Positions 45,057 through 54,175 of a stretch of DNA of 57,086 nucleotides are shown one piece after another. The stretch covers positions 1 through 57,086 of the forward strand of contig CAVUYM010000007.1 of the NCBI GenBank assembly GCA_963745675.1, written 5' to 3'. Made by a program: the position numbers and the translations under genes. Source of the stretch: JAUIIK01 sp963745675. GTDB lineage: Bacteria; Chloroflexota; Chloroflexia; Thermomicrobiales; CFX8. The notes beneath the pieces were generated by a model, which had not been told where the DNA came from, did no database searches, and saw only the letters and a list, made by a program, of their open reading frames with translations. Each line of letters opens with the position of its first letter. The first letter of the stretch is position 1.

Positions 45057-48000
45057 ATGTCCGGCACAGCAAGAGAAGATGGACAACTCGCTCTAGCCCT
45101 GCTTGGAACGTTCGAGGCAGAGGCTGGCGATCAGCCGCTCAGCTTCGCTACGGATGCCACCCGCGCGCTCTTCGCCTATCTTGTCGTCGAATCCGGCCGG
45201 TCGCATCGGCGCGAGTTCCTGGCAACGCTGCTGTGGCCCGACCAGCCTCAATCCGCCGCCTTCGCCAACCTGCGCCAGACGCTCGCACGCTTGCGAAGAG
45301 GACTCCCCAAACCGGTCGCTGCGAGCGTGATGTCGATCACGCGCCAGACGCTGGAGGTCCATCCGGACAAGCTAGATCTGGACTGCGCGCGATTCGAGTA
45401 CCTCATCGCCACCTGTGCAGACCATATCCACCGGGACATTGCTCGCTGCCGGGAGTGCGCCCAGCGCCTGGAACAGGCATGCGCGCTCTATCGTGGCGAG
45501 TTCCTCGACGGCGTATTCGCCGGAAGCAGCCAGCTCTTCGATGAGTGGGCGCTCTCCCGACGCGAGCATTATCGCCAGCATGCGCTAAGCGCCTTACACA
45601 CGCTGTCCAACTACTATGAGTCGATAGAGAACTATGAGGCAGCGCGTCGGAACGCGGCGCGCCAGTTGGAATTCGATCCCTGGCGGGAGGAAGCCCATCG
45701 CCAGATGATGCGAGCCCTGGCGTTTCTCGGCCAGCGCACCGCAGCGCTCGATCAGTACGAGAACCTGCCGGGAGATCCTCGCGAACGAATTGGGCATCGA
45801 ACCCGGCACCGAAACACGCGCCCTCTATGAGCGCATACGCGACGATGGGCTAGAGCCAGCAATGTTGCGAGCGCCGGCTCCGGTAAACAATCTTCCAGCG
45901 CAGCTCACTCCCTTCATCGGGCGCGAGCGCGAGCTGGCGATAATCCATGCGCGCCTGGACGACCTGACGTGCGATTGCTGACGCTCGTCGGCGCTGGCGG
46001 CATGGGCAAAACCCGCCTTGCCCTGGAAACAGCCTACCAGCGCCTCAATCGTTACCCGGACGGTGTCTTCTTCGTCTCACTCGCGCCGGTTACCAGGCCG
46101 GACGCAATCTCATCCGCAATCGCGACGGCCATGGATCTGACACTGAGCGGCGACATTCGGAAGACGCTGCCATCAGCGCTGCGAGACAAACAGGCGCTGC
46201 TTGTACTTGACAATTTCGAGCACCTGCTTCAGGGCGTAGAGGATGTCGTCAGACTGCTGGAGACAGCGCCCGGACTGCAACTCCTCGTGACTTCACGCGA
46301 GCGGCTGCATGTGCTCAGCGAACACGCATATATGGTGCATGGCATGGACTACGGCAAACCGGAGGACTTGGACATGCCAACTGCCTCCGCTATCCGCCTC
46401 TTTGCCCAGAGCGTCGGGCGTATCCGGCCGGACTTCGCCCTCGGCAGCGACAATCTTGCCGCCGTGACACGCATTTGCGAGTTAGTGGAAGGTATGCCGC
46501 TTGGCCTCGAGCTTGCAGCCGCCTGGGCCGATATATTGCCGCTTGACGAAATTGTTCGGGAGATCGAGCGTAGCGCTGATTTCCTGTCGTCCGATTGGCA
46601 GGACACGCCCGAACGCCACCGTAGCCTGCGTGCTGTCTTCGACGGCTCATGGCGTTCGCTTGACGAGTCCGAGAAACAAGTATTTCGTCAGCTCTCGGTA
46701 TTTCAGGGCGGATTCATCCGCGAAGCGGCAGAGGCCGTGGCGGGCGCTTCATTGCGCACACTCATGCGCCTGGGGCACAAGTCATTGCTCCACCAGCAAG
46801 GCGGTCGCTACCAGATCCACGAGCTGTTGCGGCAGTTTGGCGCAGAGCAACTCGACCTGTTGCCTGACGAAAGCGCGAGTGCTGAGGAGCGCCATTGCGC
46901 CTATTACCTGGCATTCGTGGCGCAACGGCAGGCAGCGTTGGATGGCAACGAGCCACAGCGAGCAGCCGAGCAGCTGCGGGCTGAGATCGACAACATCGAG
47001 AAGGCATGGATGTCGGCTGTCCAGTATGGTCGGATAAAGGAATTAGACGAGAGCGCGATCGGACTCTGGAGATTCACTTCGCTCATCGGTCATAGCATCA
47101 ATATCGAACGGTGGATGAGTCTGGCCGCAGATCGTCTGGAGACCGATCTGGAAAAGGATGTCACGGTACGCGGTAGGGACGCCCGGATCATCGAGCGCGT
47201 TCTGAGCAAACTGCGCGCTATGGAAGCTGCGGCTCTGGTTGCGCTCGGCGACTACGACGCGGCGGTATCCGTTGCCGACCGGGCCATCGCCTTAGGACGC
47301 TCCAGCCAGGGGCTGGAAGGAGAAGCCTTCGGCTATCTCAGCAAGGGCCAGGCGCTAGTTCAGAAGGCCCGGTATGCGGAAGCTGAGCCGTGCCTCGAAC
47401 GTGCACTGAATTGCGCGCAGCGAGAGCTTTGCGGCGATACCTCTATCGATTCACTGGATCTCATCGCATATCCCGTCTATCTCTGGCTCGGTTCAATCGC
47501 CATTCGTCAAAGTAATTATGATCGTGCCAGGCAATTCTTTGCGCGCAGCATCGACATTTGCCGGCGGCGCGGCGATTTGCGCGGGGAGATACATTGCCTT
47601 GCAAACCTGGGAAATGCCGCTCGAACCGCGCATGACTATGTGGCAGCTCACCAGCATTACGTAGACGGGTTACGTCTCGCGCGTCGGTTGGGCTATCGCT
47701 GGGGAGAAGCGACGAGCCAACAGGAACTCGGCGACGTAGTGCGACTCCAGGGTGATCCTGAATATGCCCGCGAGTTGACCGAACGATCACTTACTCTCTT
47801 TCGAGAGATTGGTGATCGGATGCGTGAGGCGGTGTCGCTCGCATACCTCGGTCGCCTGCATATCTACCTGGGCGACGACGTCGGAGCACGAGCATATCTC
47901 GAACGATTCCTGCACATTAGCGAAGGCATCGACACGCCCGTCGCGGAAGATTGGGGCTCTGTAGCCCTCGCGATATATCACTACCATGCGGGTGACATGG

Positions 48001-48527
48001 AGCAAGCGCTCGTCTACGCACGGCGTGGAGTTGCCGCTGCCAGGCTGGTCGGCAGTCATGTGGACCACGCCGATGCCCTGGTCATCACAGCCCAGATCCT
48101 GACCGCTTTGAACCATTTGGATGAAGCGATCAACACCTATCAGCAGGCACTCGATCTCTGTAGTGTCGATAGCGCTTCCGAGGCGCTCATGGCCCGAACT
48201 GGCCTGGCTCAGATAGCCACAATTCGAGGGGACGATACCGAGGCACTGGCGCACGTCGAGACGATCATGGCGACGCTAGCGCACCATCCTGAGGGCTGTG
48301 TCGATCAACCAGGGGCTGTCAATCTGCTCTGCTACCGTGTGTTGGATACCTTCGATGATCCTCGCGCTGCAGATGTTTTGCAAGCGGCTCAGCGCCGTTT
48401 GCTCGCATACGCAGACGGTCTCGCGGACGACACCCAGCGCTCATTCCTGGTAAATGTGACAGCCCATCGTGAATTGCAGCAGGCGTACGCCGACCACTTC
48501 GAGCCAGACCGAACCGGCACAGGCTAG
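45057..48527 (+). CDS. AfsR/SARP-type regulator: BTAD, NB-ARC, TPR (frameshifted)
   Basis: The N-terminus (LALALLGTFEAEAGDQPLSF...RREFLATLLWPDQPQSAAFA) is an OmpR-like winged helix followed by a bacterial transcriptional activator domain (to about residue 245). After an indel near 45775 comes NELGIEPGTETRALYERI and a GRERELAIIHARL linker. After another near 45970 comes the NB-ARC ATPase (LVGAGGMGKTRLALETAYQR, Walker B ALLVLDNFEHLL, PLGLELAAAWA). The C-terminal 450 residues are TPR repeats. Reconstructed length is about 1155 residues. It is an ATP-dependent transcription activator, perhaps autoregulated through the repeats at 44891. Confidence 0.87.
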
Positions 48528-48575
48528 ACAGAAACGCCATCAGCTGGTTCCCCTGAGCGTGGCGCCAGCGCTGCC

Positions 48576-49373
48576 CTACAGCGGCTTCGACAAGATGGGA
48601 CGCTTGTAGAGCAGGGTAAACCCGGCTCGTTCCATATTCCGTGCCGAAGCGTTACCGATGACCGTCTGGGTCGCCGCCAGCGTGCAACCGGCCTCGAAAG
48701 CATCGTGGAGGCGTCGAGCGACGAAGTAGGTTTGGAAACCACGACCGCGGAATTCGGGCCGCGTCGCCGTCACGAAACACTGTCCGGTGTCGCCAGCGAT
48801 ATAGAGCACCGAAGCCGCGGCAGGCTCGCCATCAACGCGAATAAGGTAGTGACGCCAGTTCGGCTCCTCGATTGCGGCGGCGTAGACATGCCCGCGTGCG
48901 TGACCGGCAGCGTAGTTGTGGCCCAGATTGAGCGTCTCGCCCCAGAGATCGCGGATTTCCCCGGTTGCCAGCTCGACGGTTGCGCCCGTGGAAAGGTCCG
49001 GAAGTTCGATGGGTTCGTTCAACGAACGCGACCAGAAGAATTCTTCGTCGGCCAGGTCGAATTGCCCCGGCAAGTCGCCACCCTCTCGCCACCACTGCTC
49101 GACCTCCGGGCTGCCGTTGATCCCGAGTCGTGGCATACCGCGATCGCGTCCCCGGGCCTGGAAGTGCCTGATAACCTCGCCGTAGTCCTCGGCGTCGGGG
49201 AGGTTCAAGATGACCGAGAATGCCGGGTCGGGGTCTTTCGGGTTCCAGACCATCTGAATACCGTCGACCTCATCGTGCGCAGTATCCCAGGTTGAACCAG
49301 CCGCCCGATAAAGATCGACGAATGCCATCGACTCGGCCCTGACGGCTCGTCTGGCCAGTTCGTTCGAATCCAT
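48576..49373 (-). CDS. GNAT-family N-acetyltransferase
   Basis: I start at the ATG at 49373 (MDSNELARRAVRAESMAFVD); the open frame extends further but is not protein-like. The C-terminal half has the acetyl-CoA binding pattern: RVDGEPAAASVLYIAGDTGQ, TRPEFRGRGFQTYFVARRLH (with the RGRG loop) and NASARNMERAGFTLLYKRPI. The N-terminal 120 residues are specific to this subgroup. Substrate unknown. It is convergent with the AfsR-type gene. Confidence 0.83.
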   Translation of the reverse strand: MDSNELARRAVRAESMAFVDLYRAAGSTWDTAHDEVDGIQMVWNPKDPDPAFSVILNLPDAEDYGEVIRHFQARGRDRGMPRLGINGSPEVEQWWREGGDLPGQFDLADEEFFWSRSLNEPIELPDLSTGATVELATGEIRDLWGETLNLGHNYAAGHARGHVYAAAIEEPNWRHYLIRVDGEPAAASVLYIAGDTGQCFVTATRPEFRGRGFQTYFVARRLHDAFEAGCTLAATQTVIGNASARNMERAGFTLLYKRPILSKPL

Positions 49374-49440
49374 AGGAAAGCGCCTACCCCTGCCAACTAA
49401 CGTTCGCCGTAGATCCTGATCGCATCTTACGACGAACGCT

Positions 49441-50911
49441 TCACCGCACGACACGGATCGTCGCGAATGATTCGTCTGACAGGCCGGAGAGATACATCCC
49501 GGCTTCGGTACCGGCGCGCAAATAGTCAATGACTTCGGCCCGGATGCGTTCGCCCGGCGTGATGATCGGGATTCCAGGCGGGTATGGCGTGATGCTCTCG
49601 GCGCTGATGCGGCCAACCGCCAGCTTCGGAGCCACACGCTCCGTGTCGGACGAGAATGCCTCGCGGGGTGTCAGGACCGTCTCGCCGGAAAAGAGCAACT
49701 CGCCGGTCGAGCGCGGAAGCGCCGAAGATTTCAGCGGTTGACGGCGGGCCGGCAGGGCCTCGAGTCCGGCGATCAGCCGGGAGATCGACCTATCGTCGTC
49801 GCCAATCGTTATCAGAGAATAGGACCGACATCAGGTCGCTCATCTCGACCATGACGCCGTGCTCCTCGCGCAGGATCTCCTCAGCCTCATAGCCGGTCAG
49901 CCCAAGTTCATGGACATCGACCATCACACGAGTGACGTCGAAATCTGCGCCAGCACGCTCTGCCAGCAGCTCCGGCCCAACGCTAGAGAGGCCGTCAATA
50001 GCAGCTACCGCCTCCCGCGCACGCTGTGCCAGAGCGATGGTCCGGCCAAGCAAACGTTCACCGTCCAGAGCCATCTGCCGGCGGCTGGCGTCGAGCGAGC
50101 CGAAGATCAGCACCGAGGGGCTGGTCGTCTGAACCATATCGACGACGGTATGAAGCCGCTCGATATCGAGCAGGGGTGCCCTCGGGTCCTTGCGCATCAC
50201 CAGCGTCGAACCCTGGGTCAACGCGCCAAGCATTTTGTGGGTGCTGGAGACGCTGGCATCGGCTCCGGCCGCCATCGCCGATTGTCGGCAGTTCGGGATG
50301 GAAGTGGTGATGCGGTCCCCAGGCTTCGTCGACGAGCAGCGGCACGCCGGCTGCGTGACACATCCCGGCGATGCGCTCCAGATCGCTCGTCACACCGACA
50401 TAGGATGGGCTGACGAGCACGACGGCTTTCGCCGCCGGATGGTTCGCCAGCGCCTCAGCGACCGCTTCCGCTGAGGTATCGAGCGGGAGATTGTGGCGCT
50501 GGTCGATGGCCGGCTTCAGGTAGACCGGTCGCGCGCCACTGAAAACCAACCCGGCCAGCAGCGATTTATGGAGCATTCTGGTGATGATGACTTCATCGCC
50601 GGGATTGCAGGTCGCCAGCAACATCGCCAGATTGCCGGTCGTGCTGCCATTGACCAGGAAAGCGCGCATCGTCGCCACCGTGCGCCGCCGCCGCCAGCCG
50701 TTCCGCCTGACGCAGCAAACCCCAGGAAAAGTGCGGCGTATCGACACCTCCGCCATGTGGCACATCAACGCTCAGCGCGGCTCCAAAGATCTCCCGTCCA
50801 GCGGCGTCTAGTCCGACACCCCGCTTGTGGCCGGGCGTCGAAAACATGACGGCATCAGAGGCCGCGAACTCCTGCATGCGCTCGAAAAACGGCGCTCGTC
50901 GTTTGATCCAT
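49441..50911 (-). CDS. Orn/Lys/Arg-type PLP decarboxylase (frameshifted)
   Basis: The family start FSTPGHKRGVGLDAAGREIF, the PLP region FLVNGSTTGNLAMLLATCNP, LVDEAWGPHHHFHPELP with the Asp, and SSTHKMLGALTQGSTLVMRK with the PLP Lys are all present but in three different frames. The C-terminal domain (ITPYPPGIPIITPGERIRAE) is in a fourth. Indels lie near 50680, 50275 and 49790. The likely ATG at 50911 abuts the stop of the metallo-hydrolase gene (TGAATG); a run of five T just after it may hold another indel. It would decarboxylate arginine, lysine or ornithine in polyamine synthesis. Confidence 0.8.
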
Positions 50912-51592
50912 TCAGTCCAACTCTGCGGTCATCAGCCAGATCTCCGGTTCCTCGGGAAGTGTATCGGGATCAAGCTGAACCGATCCTGCGACCTCCCGGA
51001 CGTTATCATGTCGCGCCAACCAGCCATCCGGCGGTCCCAGCGTCGACTCGGGCGCAGTGATGCCAGGGATCAGATAATGAACAGGTATCGTGATGCGCGG
51101 CTGGAACAGCTCGATGAATCCATCCACTTCGTCGTAGCTCAACAGGTGCCCGGAATCGTCGGCCGGCACGATCAGAAGATCAGGCCCAGAGGGCATCCCG
51201 CCGATCAGTTCGACGATCTCCGAGGGCGGGGGAAAGCGATTGTCACCAAGGTGGCATATCCGCACCCCGCCCGACTCCAGTACGAAAATGACGTTCGCTA
51301 ACCCGGCACTGCTGTGCCCAGGCACGTGCCAATCACCGTAGCCGCTCAGCCGTAGATCCTGCATTTCCATCACGACGGGATGCCGCACCACGCTGGGCAA
51401 ACCAGTAATCCGATATACCGCATCGTGGTCGAAATGATCGTGCGTCACAACCACCAGATCCGCCTCGGTCAGCGGAAACTCCCGCAGGAACCAGAGACCC
51501 CGCTCGGGGTTGCGCCACGGGTCGATGACGACCCGCAGCCCGGCGTCGGTGGTCAGGAGGAATGCGCTGTGTGCGAGATATTGGAGTTTCAG
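50912..51592 (-). CDS. MBL-fold metal-dependent hydrolase (UlaG-like)
   Basis: The zinc motif THDHFDHDAV, then HVPGHSS, ICHLGDNRF and PVHYLIPG are those of the UlaG/YtkL-like metallo-beta-lactamase fold. Protein-like sequence begins at LKLQYLAHSAF. No ATG, GTG or TTG lies there; the codon is CTG at 51592. Upstream, the open frame is derived from an R3 repeat. Either CTG is used or a start was lost. Its stop touches the start of the decarboxylase gene, indicating coupling. Confidence 0.8.
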   Translation of the reverse strand: MKLQYLAHSAFLLTTDAGLRVVIDPWRNPERGLWFLREFPLTEADLVVVTHDHFDHDAVYRITGLPSVVRHPVVMEMQDLRLSGYGDWHVPGHSSAGLANVIFVLESGGVRICHLGDNRFPPPSEIVELIGGMPSGPDLLIVPADDSGHLLSYDEVDGFIELFQPRITIPVHYLIPGITAPESTLGPPDGWLARHDNVREVAGSVQLDPDTLPEEPEIWLMTAELD

Positions 51593-51596
51593 ACAG

Positions 51597-51742
51597 CCCT
51601 CACCCCCCAGCCCCCTCTCCCACACGCTTCCGCTGCGCTCCAGCGGGGGAGAGGGGAGCAAAACACAATGCAGAAACCAAGCTATTCCTGTCTTACTCCC
51701 CTCTCCCCGCGCAGCAGTGGGAGAGGGGCCGGGGGTGAGGGA
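51597..51742. repeat. R3 repeat (copy 3)
   Basis: CCCTCACCCCCCAGCCCCCT at one end and GGGGCCGGGGGTGAGGG at the other are inverted, with GCGGGGGAGAGGGGAG and CCCCTCTCCCCGCG nested inside. Confidence 0.8.
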
Positions 51743-51780
51743 ATTCCCGGCCTACTACTACAACCTACGCAAACTACGGC

Positions 51781-51822
51781 TGTTTCCCTATTCCCTGTTA
51801 CCTCTTCCCTCTTCCCTACTCT
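51781..51822. repeat. R4 repeat copy
   Basis: TTTCCCTATTCCCTGTTACC with CTTCCCTCTTCCCT follows R3 copy 3 and reaches the 3' end of the dipeptidase gene. Confidence 0.65.
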
Positions 51823-52908
51823 CCCCACGTCTCCCGCAACACCCGCACCCAATTGCCATGGGCGATCTTGGTGAGGTCGTCGTCACCGAAGCCGTGGTCG
51901 GAGAGGGCTTGCATGAGCTTGGGCAGACCAGCGGCGTCCTTGAGCTCGGCAGGCATCGTTGCGCCGTCGTAGTCGGAGCCGAGGGCGACATGGTCGACGC
52001 CCATCTTGTCGGCCATGTAGGCGACATGGTCGACCATCGCGCTGATCGGCGTGTCGGCGTTGTTTGCGCCATCGTCTCGAAGGAAACCGACGTGGAAGTT
52101 GAGCCCGGCGACGCCGTTGCTCTCCTTGATCGCATCCATCATCTTGTCGGTCAGATTGCGCGGCGAGTTGGAGAGATTCCAGGCGTTCGAATGGGTTGCG
52201 ACGAGCGGCGCATCGGTCATCCCGGCAACATCCCAGAAGCCCTTTGCGGTGATGTGGGAGAGATCGATCATGACCTTCTTGCGGTTGAGCTGGCGCACCA
52301 GCTCCTTGCCATGCTCGTTCAGTCCGGCGCCGGTATCGGGATCGGCCGGGAAGGAGAAGGGCACGCCCTCGGTGAAGATATTGCGGCGGCTGTGGGTCAG
52401 GCCGACCGAGCGCACCCCGGCGGCGTAGAAGACTTCCAGCGCGTCGCCGTTGGTGTCGAGCGGTTCCGCGCCCTCGAAGTGCAGCTCGATCGCGAAGGTA
52501 CCGTCGGCGATGCACTGCTCGATCTCGGCGGCGGTGCGGACGATCTTGACCTGGCCTTCGGATTCTTTCTCGACCTTCATCAATGTTCCGAGCATCGCCA
52601 GCGCGTTGGTCTGGGCGTAATCGAGCGGCATCGGATCGGGCCAGTTGGCAGGGTCGGCGTACTGCTGGGCGTATTCACCGAGCGCTTCGAAGGGTCCGTC
52701 CCTCGTCGCGTGCCTTCTGCATGATTTCGGCCACACCGGGGTCGATGATGTAGACGGCGAAGAAGCCGCCCATCAGACCGCCTTCGCGAGCGCGTGGCAG
52801 GTCGATGTGCCCGGTCTCGCTCTTGTCGAAGAACGAGCGATCGCCGCGTACAAGTTGCATCACTGTGTCGTTGTGCCCGTCGAAGACGAGCGGAAAACTG
52901 TTGGCCAT
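51816..52908 (-). CDS. Membrane dipeptidase-like M19 peptidase (frameshifted)
   Basis: The N-terminus VFDGHNDTVMQL carries the first zinc ligands. IELHFEGAEPL holds the bridging Glu. MIDLSHITAKGF and PLVATHSNAW carry the two His ligands, and HVALGSDYDGAT the final Asp. These are all the motifs of renal dipeptidase-like (M19) enzymes. An indel near 52700 separates the first 70 residues from the rest. Reconstructed length is about 364. The enzyme cleaves dipeptides, often with D-residues; no signal peptide is seen, so it is probably cytoplasmic. Confidence 0.87.
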
Positions 52909-53122
52909 ACTTCTGAGACTCCCTCATTGCTTCTGATCCATCAACGTCCGGCTATTGTCGCCCGAATGGCTGAATCGGGAAAGGGTGGACCTGTAGAGAG
53001 GGTGGCCGCCTCAAGCAGATGGCGCATTGATGCTGATAAGAGTAGCAAGCACTATAGTATAATCATGTGCAACATGTTACGAGCCCATTTGGGCGTCTCT
53101 CCTGTAAGAAAGGATGGGCGTC

Positions 53123-53470
53123 ATGTTCAATATTCGGGAACTGCTGCATCAAATGCGCTTCGGAATTGCAGTCTCTGCTCTGGTCGTCATCGGAACCGCA
53201 CTCTATGCCGAGATCCACGGTCCTCTCTATGGTGTCTGGGGCTGGCCGGAACTGGCTATTGGTGGGCTGATCCTGTCGGCGTGCATGATGGCCGCCATTG
53301 AAGCAGCGGTGCGCCAGCCGAACCCTTACACACGGACCTACGTGCTCTACAACCTGAGCGACGTGTCACCCAACCGCGATCTTGAGAGCGGTGGCACCGG
53401 GTGGATGATCCAGGCCCTACCGTCTGTTGTGATCGCCATCCTGCTGGGCGGAATCTTCTGGCTCACCTGA
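53123..53470 (+). CDS. Small membrane protein
   Basis: The ATG at 53123 is favoured because AAGGA lies nine bases upstream; an ATG at 53114 overlaps it. Three hydrophobic segments are visible (FGIAVSALVVIGTALYAEI, ELAIGGLILSACMMAAIEAA, ALPSVVIAILLGGIFWL), with a polar loop RQPNPYTRTYVLYNLSDVSP. No family recognised. It is followed by a strong terminator and is divergent from the dipeptidase. Confidence 0.65.
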   Translation: MFNIRELLHQMRFGIAVSALVVIGTALYAEIHGPLYGVWGWPELAIGGLILSACMMAAIEAAVRQPNPYTRTYVLYNLSDVSPNRDLESGGTGWMIQALPSVVIAILLGGIFWLT

Positions 53471-53492
53471 GCGTCTCTGCGCAATACGGTTC

Positions 53493-53531
53493 CGGGCTAC
53501 GCAGTCTTACGCAGATTGCGTAGCCCGTTTT
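53493..53531 (+). terminator. Intrinsic terminator
   Basis: CGGGCTACGCA pairs with TGCGTAGCCCG across 13 bases and is followed by TTTTCACTT. Confidence 0.85.
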
Positions 53532-53642
53532 CACTTGCGTATTTACCACGATGTGGGCTTCGCTCCTCATCCCTATCCTGTAATCACAGTCGCAACAGCG
53601 CCGGACAATAGACCGGCAAGATCCCAGGAAAGGGACACAGCA

Positions 53643-53855
53643 ATGAACGAGCAGCTCTTCTTCGACATCGGCCAGCAGCGCTACAGCGAAGACATCACCC
53701 GAGCGGAACGCAACTACGCGCAGCAGGCAGCGAACGAGATCGACGCCCAGTCGGCCCGCGACCGCATCGCCCTCGGGCTGGTCAAACTGGCCGCCAGCCT
53801 GCAACCTTCGCTGTCGATCCAGGTCCAGCGCCCGTCGGAGCTCGCCACAGCGTGA
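53643..53855 (+). CDS. Small hypothetical protein (70 aa)
   Basis: AGGAAAGGGACACAGCA precedes the ATG. The product is helical (YSEDITRAERNYAQQAANEI, ALGLVKLAASLQPSLSIQVQ), without membrane segment. A terminator follows within 30 bases, so it is a monocistronic small gene. Function unknown. Confidence 0.65.
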   Translation: MNEQLFFDIGQQRYSEDITRAERNYAQQAANEIDAQSARDRIALGLVKLAASLQPSLSIQVQRPSELATA

Positions 53856-53883
53856 TCCCGCCGGTCTCTCCCCACCCTCCTTC

Positions 53884-53914
53884 ATCCCCTCCGGCAGCGA
53901 AAACCGGAGGGGAT
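53884..53914 (+). terminator. Intrinsic terminator of the 53643 gene
   Basis: ATCCCCTCCGG pairs with CCGGAGGGGAT across nine bases and is followed by TTCCCT. Confidence 0.75.
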
Positions 53915-53966
53915 TTCCCTCCAAGATCACTGCATCAGCTGACAGGAAGCGCTAGCCACCCCGCCA

Positions 53967-54020
53967 TGTCATTTCGACCGGGCGCCCTATGGGCAGGAGA
54001 AATCTCTCGTGAACGCCAGC
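53967..54020. repeat. R1 repeat, short copy
   Basis: TGTCATTTCGACCGGG and GAGAAATCTCTCGTGAACGCC match blocks of the copy at 2303-2407. Confidence 0.5.
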
Positions 54021-54175
54021 AACCAGCAACCGATGGAACTCACGCCGATCACCAGCTCCTCAATGCCCCATGTCTCAGTGCTACACTGGTCTCACACAAA
54101 CGCGCCCAAGCGAGACCGAGGCCAGCAATCATGTCCAGCACCCTCTGGCGCAGTCGACGCCGTGGGGAGCGTCCA

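Noticed and set aside
51883..52515. 210-residue second minus-strand frame inside the dipeptidase gene
   Set aside because: Arg-rich alternative frame; the other frame carries all M19 metal ligands.
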